From NCBI GenBank assembly GCA_009746045.1, contig RPFO01000080.1, positions 10,820,923 through 10,884,922 of the forward strand: a stretch of 64,000 nucleotides of DNA. The letters are read 5' to 3'. Of the stretch, positions 1 through 13,109 are shown piece after piece. The number at the start of each line of letters is the position of its first letter. Positions within the stretch are counted from its first letter, which is position 1. A model generated the notes under the pieces. That model searched no databases. It worked only from the letters and a program-made list of their open reading frames with translations, and was not told the DNA's origin. The stretch is from Mesostigma viride (Eukaryota > Streptophyta > Mesostigmatophyceae > Mesostigmatales > Mesostigmataceae). Position numbers and translations under genes: made by a program.

Positions 1-3000
1 GTGTTGCGCAAAGGAGAACCCCGAACATCCTGACATCGCCGCGGGCGCCGTACCGTACGGCCTGATCGCACCCCCACGAACGGCTACTATCCTGAAATCC
101 TGCGGAGCCGCGAGTTACGGCCCGTAACCGCCGGCCTGAACGCCGTCACACCCTCCTAAGATCGAGTCTCAGGAGTTCTGAACGGAATCCGAATTCAGCA
201 AAATGCGCGAGAAATGCCGTGGGGCATATACGGCAGGGAAAGAGTTTCTTGCCGAAGCAAACATTTCAAGTGTTCAGACTGAACGAAAATTTCAAGTGTT
301 CAGACTGAACGAAAATTTAGTTCGAACACATTTCTGAACGGGTTTTTGTTCAATTTTCGGTTCGGCCTACTTCCCACGCAATTTCTGTGCCAATTTTTGC
401 GAGATGACTGACCTGAACGTGTTCAGACGGGGAGCATGGAAAAAAAACGGCTCGAAACTGTGGAAGCAGGGGGCTCCGCTTAAAAAACGGCCGTACGAAA
501 CCGAAATTTTTGGGCTCCCGCTGGCCCCCCCGCCTCGGCGCCCTCGGCCACTGCCCCTTCGCACTGCGCACCCCGCGTGGCGCCGGCGTTCCCGAGGACG
601 CACCCCGCGGGTGTACGCGCCAATCGCCCGCTCAGGCGCCAAAAAGTCTGGGCCCCGAAGGGGCCCCCAACTTGTCAACTACTTAACTACGATCGTGTTG
701 CGCAAGGGAGAAACCCGAACATCCTGACATCGCCGCGGGCGCCGTACCGTACGGCCTGATCGCACCCCCACGAACGAGGGCAAATCCTGAAATCCTGCGG
801 AGCCGCGAGTAACGGCCCGTAACCGCTAGTCTGAACGCCGTCACACCCTCCTAAGATCGAGTCTTACCTATTCTGAACAGAAGCTGAATTCAGCAAAATG
901 CGCAAGAAATGCCGGGGGCATATACGGCTGGGAGGAAGAGTTTATACACGAAGGATCTCTCTCCAAACAAAATACTAGAAATACTAAGGGTTCAGACTGA
1001 ACGGGAAATTTCGACTGTTCAGACTGAACGAGAAGTGTGCGGAAAATTTAGTTCGAACCCTATTTTGAACGGTTTGTCGGTTAAATTTTCGGTTCGGCCT
1101 ACTTCCCACGCAATTTTCGTGCCAATTTTAGCGGGATGACACAACTGAACGTGTTCAGACGGGGAGCGTGGCAAAAAACGGCTAGAAACTGTGAAAAGCA
1201 GGGGGCTCAGCCCCAAAAACGGCCGTACGGAACCGAAATTTTTGGGCTCCCGCTGGCCCCCCCGCCTCGGCGCCCTCGGCCACTGCCCCTTCGCACTGCG
1301 CACCCCGCGTGGCGCCGGCGTTCCCGAGGACGCATCCCGCGGGTGTACGCGCCAATCGCCCGCTCAGGCGCCAAAAAGTCTGGGCCCCGCAGGGGCCCCC
1401 AACTTGTCAACTACTTAACTACGATCGTGTTGCGCAAGGGAGAACCCCGAACATCCTGACATCGCCGCGGGCGCCGTACCGTACGGCCTGATCGCAACCC
1501 CACGCCCGAGGGCAAATCCTGAAATCCTGCGGAGCCGCGAGTTACGGCCCGTAACCGCCGGCCTGAACGCCGTCACACCCTCCTAAGATCGACTGTCAGC
1601 AGTTCTGAACGGAAGCCGAATTCAGCAAAATGCGCGAGAAATGCCGGGGGCATATACGGCAGGGCAAAGAGTTTGTTGCCGAAGCAAACATCCTACTACA
1701 AATACTAAGGGTTCAGACTGAACGGCAAATTTCAAGTGTTCAGACTGAACGAAATTGAGTTCGAACACATTTCTGAACGCGTTTTTGGTTGAATATTCGG
1801 TTCGGCCTACTTCCCACGCAATTTCAGTGCCAATTTTTGCGAGATGACTGACCTGAACGTGTTCAGACGGGGAGCATGGAAAAAAACGGCTCGAAACTGT
1901 GGAAAGCAGGGGGCTCCGCTTAAAAAACGGCCGTACGAAACCGAAATTTTTGGGCTCCCGCTGGCCCCCCCGCCTCGGCGCCCTCGGCCACTGCCCCTTC
2001 GCACTGCGCGCCCCGCGTGGCGCCGGCGTTCCCGAGGACGCACCCCGCGGGTGTACGCGCCAATCGCCCGCTCAGGCGCCAAAAAGTCTGGGCCCCGAAG
2101 GGGCCCCCAACTTGTCAACTACTTAACTACGATCGTGTTGCGCAAGGGAGAACCCGAACATCCTGACATCGCCGCGGGCGCCGTACCGTACGGCCTGATC
2201 GCAACCCCACGCCCGAGGGCAAATCCTGAAATCCTGCGGAGCCGCGAGTTACGGCCCGTAACCGCCGGCCTGAACGCCGTCACACCCTCCTAAGATCGAC
2301 TGTCAGCAGTTCTGAACGGAAGCCGAATTCAGCAAAATGCGCGAGAAATGCCGGGGGCATATACGGCAGGGCAAAGAGTTTGTTGCCGAAGCAAACATCC
2401 TACTACAAATACTAAGGGTTCAGACTGAACGGCAAATTTCAAGTGTTCAGACTGAACGAATATTGAGTTCGAACACATTTCTGAACGCGTTTTTGGTTGA
2501 ATATTCGGTTCGGCCTACTTCCCACGCAATTTCAGTGCCAATTTTTGCGAGATGACTGACCTGAACGTGTTCAGACGGGGAGCATGGAAAAAAAACGGCT
2601 CGAAACTGTGGAAAGCAGGGGGCTCCGCTTAAAAAACGGCCGTACGAAACCGAAATTTTCGGGCTCCCGCTGGCCCCCCCGCCTCGGCGCCCTCGGCCAC
2701 TGCCCCTTCGCACTGCGCGCCCCGCGTGGCGCCGGCGTTCCCGAGGACGCACCCCGCGGGTGTACGCGCCAATCGCCCGCTCAGGCGCCAAAAAGTCTGG
2801 GCCCCGAAGGGGCCCCCAACTTGTCAACTACTTAACTACGATCGTGTTGCGCAAGGAGAACCCCGAACATCCTGACATCGCCGCGGGCGCCGTACCGTAC
2901 GGCCTGATCGCACCCCCACGAACGGCTACTATTCCTGAAATCCTGCGGAGCCGCGAGTTACGGCCCGTAACCGCCGGCCTGAACGCCGTCACACCCTCCT

Positions 3001-6000
3001 AAGATCGAGTCTCAGGAGTTCTGAACGGAATCCGAATTCAGCAAAATGCGCGAGAAATGCCGTGGGGCATATACGGCAGGGGAAAGAGTTTCTTGCCGAA
3101 GCAAACATTTCAAGTGTTCAGACTGAACGAAAATTTCAAGTGTTCAGACTGAACGAAAATTTAGTTCGAACACATTTCTGAACGGGTTTTTTGTTCAATT
3201 TTCGGTTCGGCCTACTTCCCACGCAATTTCTGTGCCGATTTTTGCGAGATGACTGACCTGAACGTGTTCAGACGGGGAGCATGGAAAAAAAACGGCTCGA
3301 AACTGTGGACAGCAGGGGGCTCCGCTTAAAAAACGGCCGTACGAAACCGAAATTTTTGGGCTCCCGCTGGCCCCCCCGCCTCGGCGCCCTCGGCCACTGC
3401 CCCTTCGCACTGCGCACCCCGCGTGGCGCCGGCGTTCCCGAGGACGCACCCCGCGGGTGTACACGCCAATCGCCCGCTCAGGCGCCAAAAAGTCTGGGCC
3501 CCGAAGGGGCCCCCAACTTGTCAACTACTTAACTACGATCGTGTTGCGCAAGGGAGAACCCCGAACATCCTGACATCGCCGCGGGCGCCGTACCGTACGG
3601 CCTGATCGCACCCCACGAACGGCTACTATCCTGAAATCCTGCGGAGCCGCGAGTTACGGCCCGTAACCGCCGGCCTGAACGCCGTCACACCCTCCTAAGA
3701 TCGAGTCTCAGGAGTTCTGAACGGAATCCGAATTCAGCAAAATGCGCGAGAAATGCCGTGGGGCATATACGGCAGGGGAAAGAGTTTCTTGCCGAAGCAA
3801 ACATTTCAAGTGTTCAGACTGAACGAAAATTTCAAGTGTTCAGACTGAACGAAAATTTAGTTCGAACACATTTCTGAACGGGTTTTTGTTCAATTTTCGG
3901 TTCGGCCTACTTCCCACGCAATTTCGTGCCAATTTTTGCGAGATGACTGACCTGAACGTGTTCAGACGGGGAGCATGGAAAAAAACGGCTCGAAACTGTG
4001 GAAGCAGGGGGCTCCGCTTAAAAAACGGCCGTACGAAACCGAAATTTTTGGGCTCCCGCTGGCCCCCCCCTCGGCGCCCTCGGCCACTGCCCCTTCGCAC
4101 TGCGCACCCCGCGTGGCGCCGGCGTTCCCGAGGACGCACCCCGCGGGTGTACGCGCCAATCGCCCGCTCAGGCGCCAAAAAGTCTGGGCCCCGAAGGGGC
4201 CCCCAACTTGTCAACTACTTAACTACGATCGTGTTGCGCAAGGGAGAACCCGAACATCCTGACATCGCCGCGGGCGCCGTACCGTACGGCCTGATCGCAC
4301 CCCCACGAACGAAATCCTGAAATCCTGCGGAGCCGCGAGTTACGGCCCGTAACCGCCGGCCTGAACGCCGTCACACCCTCCTAAGATCGAGTCTTAGTTC
4401 TGAACAGAAGCTGAATTCAGCAAAATGCGCGAGAAATGCCGGGGGCATATACGGCTGAAAAGTTTTACACGAAGGATCTCTCTCCAAACATACTACATAC
4501 TAAGGTTCAGACTGAACGGGAAATTTCGAGTGTTCAGACTGAACGAAAATTGAGTTCGAACACTTTTCTGAACGGTTTTTGGTTCAATTTTCGGTTCGGC
4601 CTACTTCCCACGCAATTTCGTGCCAATTTTAGCGAGATGACTGACCTGAACGTGTTCAGACGGGGAGCGTGGAAAAAAACGGCTCGAAACTGTGAAAAGC
4701 AGGGGCTCCGCCTAAAAAACGGCCGTACGAACCGAAATTTTTGGGCTCCCGCTGGCCCCCCCGCCTCGGCGCCCTCGGCCACTGCCCCTTCGCACTGCGC
4801 ACCCCGCGTGGCGCCGGCGTTCCCGAGGACGCACCCCGCGGGTGTACGCGCCAATCGCCCGCTCAGGCGCCAAAAAGTCTGGGCCCCGAAGGGGCCCCCA
4901 ACTTGTCAACTACTTAACTACGATCGTGTTGCGCAAGGGAGAACCCGAACATCCTGACATCGCCGCGGGCGCCGTACCGTACGGCCTGATCGCACCCCAC
5001 GAACGAGGGCAAATCCTGAAATCCTGCGGAGCCGCGAGTTACGGCCCGTAACCGCCGGCCTGAACGCCGTCACACCCTCCTAAGATCGAGTCACATTCTG
5101 AACAGAAGCTGAATTCAGCAAAATGCGCGAGAAATGCCGGGGGGCATATACGGCAGGGAAAGAGTTTTTACCGAAGCAAACATCCTACTACAAATACTAA
5201 GGGTTCAGACTGAACGGGAAATTTCGAGTGTTCAGACTGAACGAAATTGAGTTCGAACACATTTCTGAACGGTTTTTGGTTAATTTTCGGTTCGGCCTAC
5301 TTCCCACGCAATTTCGTGCCAATTTTAGCGAGATGACTGACCTGAACGTGTTCAGACGGGAGCGTGGAAAAAAACGGCTCGAAACTGTGAAAAGCAGGGG
5401 GCTCCGCAAAAAACGGCCGTACGAACCGAAATTTTTGGGCTCCCGCTGGCCCCCCCGCCTCGGCGCCCTCGGCCACTGCCCCTTCGCACTGCGCACCCCG
5501 CGTGGCGCCGGCGTTCCCGAGGACGCACCCGCGGGTGTACGCGCCAATCGCCCGCTCAGGCGCCAAAAAGTCTGGGCCCCGAAGGGGCCCCCAACTTGTC
5601 AACTACTTAACTACGATCGTGTTGCGCAAGGGAGAAACCCGAACATCCTGACATCGCCGCGGGCGCCGTACCGTACGGCCTGATCGCACCCCCACGAACG
5701 AGGGCAAATCCTGAAATCCTGCGGAGCCGCGAGTAACGGCCCGTAACCGCTAGTCTGAACGCCGTCACACCCTCCTAAGATCGAGTCTTACCTATTCTGA
5801 ACAGAAGCTGAATTCAGCAAAATGCGCAAGAAATGCCGGGGGGCATATACGGCTGGGAGGAAGAGTTTATACACGAAGGATCTCTCTCCAAACAAAATAC
5901 TAGAAATACTAAGGGTTCAGACTGAACGGGAAATTTCGACTGTTCAGACTGAACGAGAAGTGTGCGGAAAATTTAGTTCGAACCCTATTTTGAACGGTTT

Positions 6001-6896
6001 GTCGGTTAAATTTTCGGTTCGGCCTACTTCCCACGCAATTTTCGTGCCAATTTTAGCGGGATGACACAACTGAACGTGTTCAGACGGGGAGCGTGGCAAA
6101 AAACGGCTAGAAACTGTGAAAAGCAGGGGGCTCAGCCCCAAAAACGGCCGTACGGAACCGAAATTTTTGGGCTCCCGCTGGCCCCCCCGCCTCGGCGCCC
6201 TCGGCCACTGCCCCTTCGCACTGCGCACCCCGCGTGGCGCCGGCGTTCCCGAGGACGCATCCCGCGGGTGTACGCGCCAATCGCCCGCTCAGGCGCCAAA
6301 AAGTCTGGGCCCCGCAGGGGCCCCCAACTTGTCAACTACTTAACTACGATCGTGTTGCGCAACGGAGAACCCCGAACATCCTGACATCGCCGCGGGCGCC
6401 GTACCGTACGGCCTGATCGCAACCCCACGCCCGAGGGCAAATCCTGAAATCCTGCGGAGCCGCGAGTTACGGCCCGTAACCGCCGGCCTGAACGCCGTCA
6501 CACCCTCCTAAGATCGACTGTCAGCAGTTCTGAACGGAAGCCGAATTCAGCAAAATGCGCGAGAAATGCCGGGGGGCATATACGGCAGGGCAAAGAGTTT
6601 GTTGCCGAAGCAAACATCCTACTACAAATACTAAGGGTTCAGACTGAACGGCAAATTTCAAGTGTTCAGACTGAACGAATATTGAGTTCGAACACTTTTC
6701 TGAACGCGTTTTTGGTTGAATATTCGGTTCGGCCTACTTCCCACGCAATTTCAGTGCCAATTTTTGCGAGATGACTGACCTGAACGTGTTCAGACGGGGA
6801 GCATGGAAAAAAAACGGCTCGAAACTGTGGAAAGCAGGGGGCTCCGCTTAAAAAACGGCCGTACGAAACCGAAATTTTCGGGCTCCCGCTGGCACC
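1..6896. repeat. Tandem satellite array, ~0.7 kb units
   Basis: Head-to-tail array. The anchor GTGTTGCGCAA recurs at 1, 695, 1427, 2135, 2844, 3541, 4231, 4926, 5619 and 6352, so units are 690-733 bp, with nine complete spacings plus a partial unit. Each unit has an AT-rich half carrying GTTCAGACTGAAC motifs and a GC-rich half. The GC-rich half is open on both strands (short overlapping frames of 60-150 codons). I do not call these genes because frames on opposite strands are equally open, lengths change between units through indels, and no known domain is visible. The array enters from the left edge. At 6896 it breaks into a diverged unit-like stretch (a degraded GTTCAGGTTGAAC near 6938). 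It may be a centromeric, subtelomeric or spacer satellite; the sequence does not say which. Confidence 0.93.
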
Positions 6897-8129
6897 CCCA
6901 GCCTTGGACCCTGACAAAAATACGGACTAGAAGTGTTCAGGTTGAACGGGGACAGTTGGACCGGTCGAACCGTACCAAATTTTAGTTCGCATGCAGGGCG
7001 GGGCGAGCGTCGCGTCGAACGCACCAGGCTGGGCAGTGGCAATGGGTAAAGTGAACGTGAATAATAAAAGCGGCATGGTCGGGGCAAAAAATGTTAATGA
7101 AACAAAGCGACGTGATGCGGAAGCAACCATAGTTGTTGCTGGCTGGCGATGGCGGGCGACGTAGCATGTGAAATCGGGATGGGGAATGCGAATTCATGGC
7201 TTTTATACATCAAAAGTTTGTATTGGAAGAGTACGTAGGAAACTTTCTGAGCTGGCGGGGCGTCAACCCCGTGCTACCTGCGTGGGAGAGGTTCGTGTCG
7301 CTATGGCATTTGCTGTACAATAGCCAGCGACCTGGAAATTGAACGTCGTCATCAGATTGTTTTGTTTCATTGTCGTCATTCTTCAGTTTTACGTATTTCA
7401 CGCCTTGTAAAATCAGTTTTGCTGTTCATGGAAGACGTGGCAAACGAATGTCTGGTGTCACCATAGACAATTCGGATTGAGCGCTGGATTGCTTGGCACG
7501 GGACGAACGCTGGCGATGGCGATTTGTGTCAAAGATGTGGTCAATGTATCTGCTTTTATCTAATGTGATTTACGTTTACCGTCATCTTATGCAATTTCCC
7601 TTTTTCCAGACGAATTTTCTTGGTCGCAGCGTGCACATACCGGACCAAGAGTCTGTCTTCCACTGTCGTATCCGTGGGGTGCGTCCTCTTCATTCTCCTT
7701 GGGAATGTCATTGCCACGTTATCCGTGTTGCTTTCTTCTGGAACAGACTGGGCAGGGAAAGCCCATGGTTGCTCATGGATGCTTGCTCATGCACCAATTT
7801 TGGGAGTCGTTGACTGCTGTGCTGCACGTGAATTTTTACTGGGCTATACGTGCAGGCGGGCAACCATGTGCTGTGCCATATTTTTCTACATGGATTCATC
7901 ATATTTGCTGTCAAACGTAGGCCCCATTGGCTTGCACACTGAATTTCACTTTGCTGGCTGTGTATTTTTGATGTCTCATTGTGCAGGCGTGCCCGCTACC
8001 TGATCAACCAGGTGTGCTTTGCATTGTGCCAGCGGGGCCATGTTTGTTTGCTTTGCTTGTGTAGGCAGGCAGGCTGGCAGGGGACATGGGGCACGAGGCT
8101 TGGGGCGTGGGGTATGTGGCATGGGTTAG
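6897..8129. other. Unique sequence, no supported gene
   Basis: The first ~100 bp resemble a decayed satellite unit, with GTTCAGGTTGAAC and a TTTTAGTTCG block similar to the satellite. The rest is single-copy looking. Open frames of up to about 127 codons (for example 7620-8003 plus) show no recognisable domain and overlap one another, so no gene is called. Confidence 0.5.
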
Positions 8130-9240
<1,111 letters not shown>

Positions 9241-10145
9241 GGACATGAAGATGGGTGACGGCGCCGTAACCGAGACGTGTGTGGTGGCAACATGCCGCCT
9301 GGATACCAGCTGGCCTTGCTTCGTTAGATACATTTATGGCTGCATGTGATGGCGTGCCCTTCCCGTGGTCACAGTGGTCACAGTGAGGGCCTGTGGTTGC
9401 ATCATACTGGTGGTGGTTATAAAGAAGTTAGCGAATACAAAACTGTCTTTCTTAAGATGATTTTGAAGTGGGCATGAGCGATCGTGCACATGCTAACATT
9501 TGATGGCCATTCCATGGTGAAGTTGGGAATTGGATGGGATTGTTTGATAAAGATGCGGTGGTGTGTCTTAAAATGAGCTGTGCTAATCTCATTATGAAGT
9601 GCTCAAGACAACTCATTATAATAAATCAGAGTTGGAACAAACATTGTCTGTATCATGCCCCAACTTGAACACTACATGAAGTGTGACACCTATGCTACGT
9701 GTGTTGCGGGCTAGCTGTGTCAGCAAACAATTTTAGCTTTTAGCCCTCAAATCGTGTCCAACTCGCGCCTAACAATAGGAGCCAGTTGCACCTTGCATGG
9801 TAATGTCCACAAACTAACCTAAAACAGTTTAGTGTCCATACTGGGACCAAAGCACACTCATATAGGGACTTTGGTCTGGCAGGCCCCCAGCGGCTTGGCC
9901 GGCCAGGGCGTCATATTGTGACCTGGCCTGGCCCCAAGGGCATTCCCAAAAGGGTAGGGAAACATGCCACGAACTACACCCAGATGTTGCTGGATGACCT
10001 ACTCGTCCCAGCCATAACTCATAAAAAATGCCTACAATATTTGGAACGAATCCATGCATCGATGCTCCTACACCAATCAGTTTTCTGCACCGCCATAGCC
10101 TCGACTTTGCATGTACGTAATTATTTCGTCCCAGTGGACCTTTAG
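9241..10145. other. Unique sequence, no supported gene
   Basis: Mixed-composition single-copy sequence. The open frame on the minus strand across 9829-10242 partly overlaps the neighbouring repeat and shows no recognised domain. Confidence 0.5.
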
Positions 10146-11118
10146 CGAGATGACTTGCCTGAATGTGTTCAGATGGGGCGCGTGCCAGGAAACGGCTCGA
10201 AGCTGGGAAAAGCAGGGGGCTCCGCCTGCGGACGGGCCGCACGAAGCCGAAATTTTATGGCTCCCGCTGGCCCCCCCGCCTCGGCGCCTTCGGCCACTGC
10301 CCCTTCGCGCAGCGCGCCCCGCGTGGCGCCGGCGTTCCCGAGGACGCACCCCGCGGGTGTACGCGCCAATCGCCCGCTCAGGCGCCAAAAAGTCCGGGCC
10401 CCGAAGGGGCCCCCAACTTGTCAACTACTTAACTACGATCGTGTTGCGCAAGGGAGAACCCGAACATCCTGACATCGCCGCGGGCGCCGTACCGTACGGC
10501 CTGATCGCACCCCCACGAACGGCTACTATTCCTGAAATCCTGCGGAGCCGCGAGTTACGGCCCGTAACCGCCGGCCTGAACGCCGTCACACCCTCCTAAG
10601 ATCGAGTCTCAGGAGTTCTGAACGGAATCCGAATTCAGCAAAATGCGCGAGAAATGCCGTGGGGCATATACGGCAGGGGAAAGAGTTTCTTGCCGAAGCA
10701 AACATTTCAAGTGTTCAGACTGAACGAAAATTTCAAGTGTTCAGACTGAACGAAAATTTAGTTCGAACACATTTCTGAACGGGTTTTTTGTTCAATTTTC
10801 GGTTCGGCCTACTTCCCACGCAATTTCTGTGCCGATTTTTGCGAGATGACTGACCTGAACGTGTTCAGACGGGGAGCATGGAAAAAAAACGGCTCGAAAC
10901 TGTGGACAGCAGGGGGCTCCGCTTAAAAAACGGCCGTACGAAACCGAAATTTTTGGGCTCCCGCTGGCCCCCCCGCCTCGGCGCCCTCGGCCACTGCCCC
11001 TTCGCACTGCGCACCCCGCGTGGCGCCGGCGTTCCCGAGGACGCACCCCGCGGGTGTACACGCCAATCGCCCGCTCAGGCGCCAAAAAGTCTGGGCCCCG
11101 AAGGGGCCCCCAACTTGT
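10146..11118. repeat. Detached copy of the 0.7 kb satellite (about 1.4 units)
   Basis: Bases 10146-10430 are a clearly diverged unit, with many substitutions such as TGCCTGAATGTGTTCAGATGG where array units have GACCTGAACGTGTTCAGACGG. From about 10440 to 11118 the sequence follows the array segment about 7.6 kb upstream (2843-3521) nearly base for base. It ends abruptly at CCCCCAACTTG. No gene is called. Confidence 0.9.
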
Positions 11119-11570
11119 TGCCCTTTATATTACAATTTTAGACAGCGATTTGTTTGCGCAAACCCTAAAAGCAAACTGTTGCCGCGTGCGAGTAGCGTTC
11201 CGCGGCGACCGCGATTGGGGGGTCGACCGTAGGGGTTCCCTTACATGCGTGCCGTTGGCTTGGTTGCGTCCACTGGTTGCGCGGCAAAGTTTGGCCCATT
11301 TGTGCCACCATTGCGGCCAAACTTTTGTCAGACAGCGTTTTGGCTGGCGTGCCTAAAGTTGTTTGCCCAAACTCTTGCCAAAAGTGTTGCGCAAACTCTT
11401 CCGTATTCGAGTAGCGTGGCCTATTGACCACAGAATTTCGGCATTGCGACCGATTCAAGCGGTATGTGTGCGACAAACGTGGTGGGGTTGTTGCCCGGTT
11501 ATTGGCCGGGAACTAGCGTCAGTTTGACCACAGAATTGTTGCCCAGTCGCTGCGTGTTGGTTCGTCACTT

Positions 11571-11960
11571 TGCATGTCGACTGCGCAGTCGCTGCGTGCC
11601 AGAGGACAGCTCGTTAAGGGTTTGTTTCAATAATTTCAACGGACGCAACGAGTGCACGATGGGACGAAGACAAGGATAGCATGCGGAATTCAGAGAATTC
11701 GCACGATTTCCATTAAAGAAGGTCATTTAATGGTGTTGTTTGTGCATGTTGCCCGGTTGCTGCCTGGTTTTTGCGTGTCGTGGCGACCGCAGTCGCTGCG
11801 TGCCAAAGGACAGCTCGGTAGCGTTGCTTTCAATGATTTCAACAGATTTTAACGGATGCAACGAAGGCACGAAGGGACGAAGACAACGATAGCATGCGGA
11901 ATGCAGAGAAATCATGCGAACTCGTGAAAGAAGGTCGTTGAATGATGTTGTTTGTGCATT
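11571..11960. repeat. Degenerate tandem duplication
   Basis: Two imperfect copies, about 11580-11745 and 11785-11960. Both contain CAGTCGCTGCGTGCCA, GGACAGCTCG, ATTTCAACGG/ATTTTAACGG, GGGACGAAGACAA and ATAGCATGCGGAAT. There is no coding evidence. The flanks 11119-11570 and 11961-12600 look unique and hold no supported gene. Confidence 0.75.
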
Positions 11961-12600
11961 TTGAAAAGTCAGGTGTTGTGGGATTCAATCAACGGCAAGG
12001 AAGCGTTTATACTGGCCTTTGAGTCGAAAGTGTGCTGCTTTACGTCAAGATTTCCATAACTATCGGTTTGCGCCACCAGTCTCGCGGGATGCGCGTCCTG
12101 CATGGAAGGGGGAAAATTTTTATCAAGGAGACATCTAGCGCAGGCCAGAAATCGGGAGAATTCGGACCCTTTCTTATGCCCCCGGGCGAGGGACGATACC
12201 TTTCGTGGTGGGATCTACTTTGTGGTGGGATCATCTTTTGTGGTGGCTCGCGCCTTGACACCTCACAGGCATGCAACGTAGATAACATCATTAAAACTCC
12301 GGCGGCGCTGCAGGGCGGCATGGCAAGGGATCTGGCGCTATCTGACGGGAAAGAAGGCATAACCTCACGTTGATAACGTTGCTAAGAAGCGAAACATGTC
12401 GGCTGTCGGGGTTTTATCGAGTGGTTTTTGAGTGGTTTGTTGGAAGGTGTTTGCTGCAGGCTGCTCAGTTGTATGTAAATATTGAGGCAATTAAACGTTT
12501 CTTAGCACCGGCTTCACTGTGCTTGGAGGCTTCACTGTGCTTGGAGGCTCACCAGCTTGTGTATTTTTAGCAAACGGATGTGTTGGAAAGAAAGTGACAT

Positions 12601-13060
12601 GGGTTGATCTGAGGGGCATACTGCACGGGTGAAACGCATGCAGGTAGGGAGTATCATTGGTAAGGCTGTATGTTATGTGTATACATATCTTGCGTATGCG
12701 TAGGTTGCATTATGCGTATGCGTATATTGAATTTGGCCTTGTGGCAAGCTTTGGTTTCTTACCAAAGGGTTGTGCTGGAAAGAAAGGTGACAGGGGTTGA
12801 TCTCAGGGGCATACTGCATGGGCGAAACTGCACTAGGTACTCCTTACCTGTCCGGTCATTGGTAAGGCACGGTGCGTGCCAGGGGTTGACCTGAGGGGCG
12901 TACGGCATGGGTGAAGCTGCATGTACGTATGCCCAATACCTATCATCATTGGTAACGCACTGCGTGACAGGGGTTGATCTAAGGGGCATACTCCATGGGT
13001 GAAACTGCATGTAGGTAGAGGGCATCTTTGGTAAAGCAGTATATAATGCCAGGTATACAT
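12601..13060. repeat. Degenerate tandem repeat with GGTTGATCTGAGGGGCATAC core
   Basis: Copies of a block GGTTGA(T/C)CT-AGGGGC(A/G)TAC-GCA-GGGTGAA occur near 12604, 12796, 12884 and 12971, each followed by a less conserved ATCATTGGTAA-type tail. Spacings are about 190, 90 and 90 bp. No coding function is seen. Confidence 0.8.
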
Positions 13061-13109
13061 GGTTGTCTCCTTGATACATATATTTCAGGTTCTTCTTTTC
13101 GGGGTTTAA

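Noticed and set aside
1-6896. CRISPR-like array
   Set aside because: Units are 0.7 kb with no short repeat-spacer alternation, and the window is eukaryotic.
350-6917. Recurring ~100-codon frames on both strands in each satellite unit
   Set aside because: They arise from a GC-rich block free of stops on both strands; lengths and frames vary between units, and no domain is visible.
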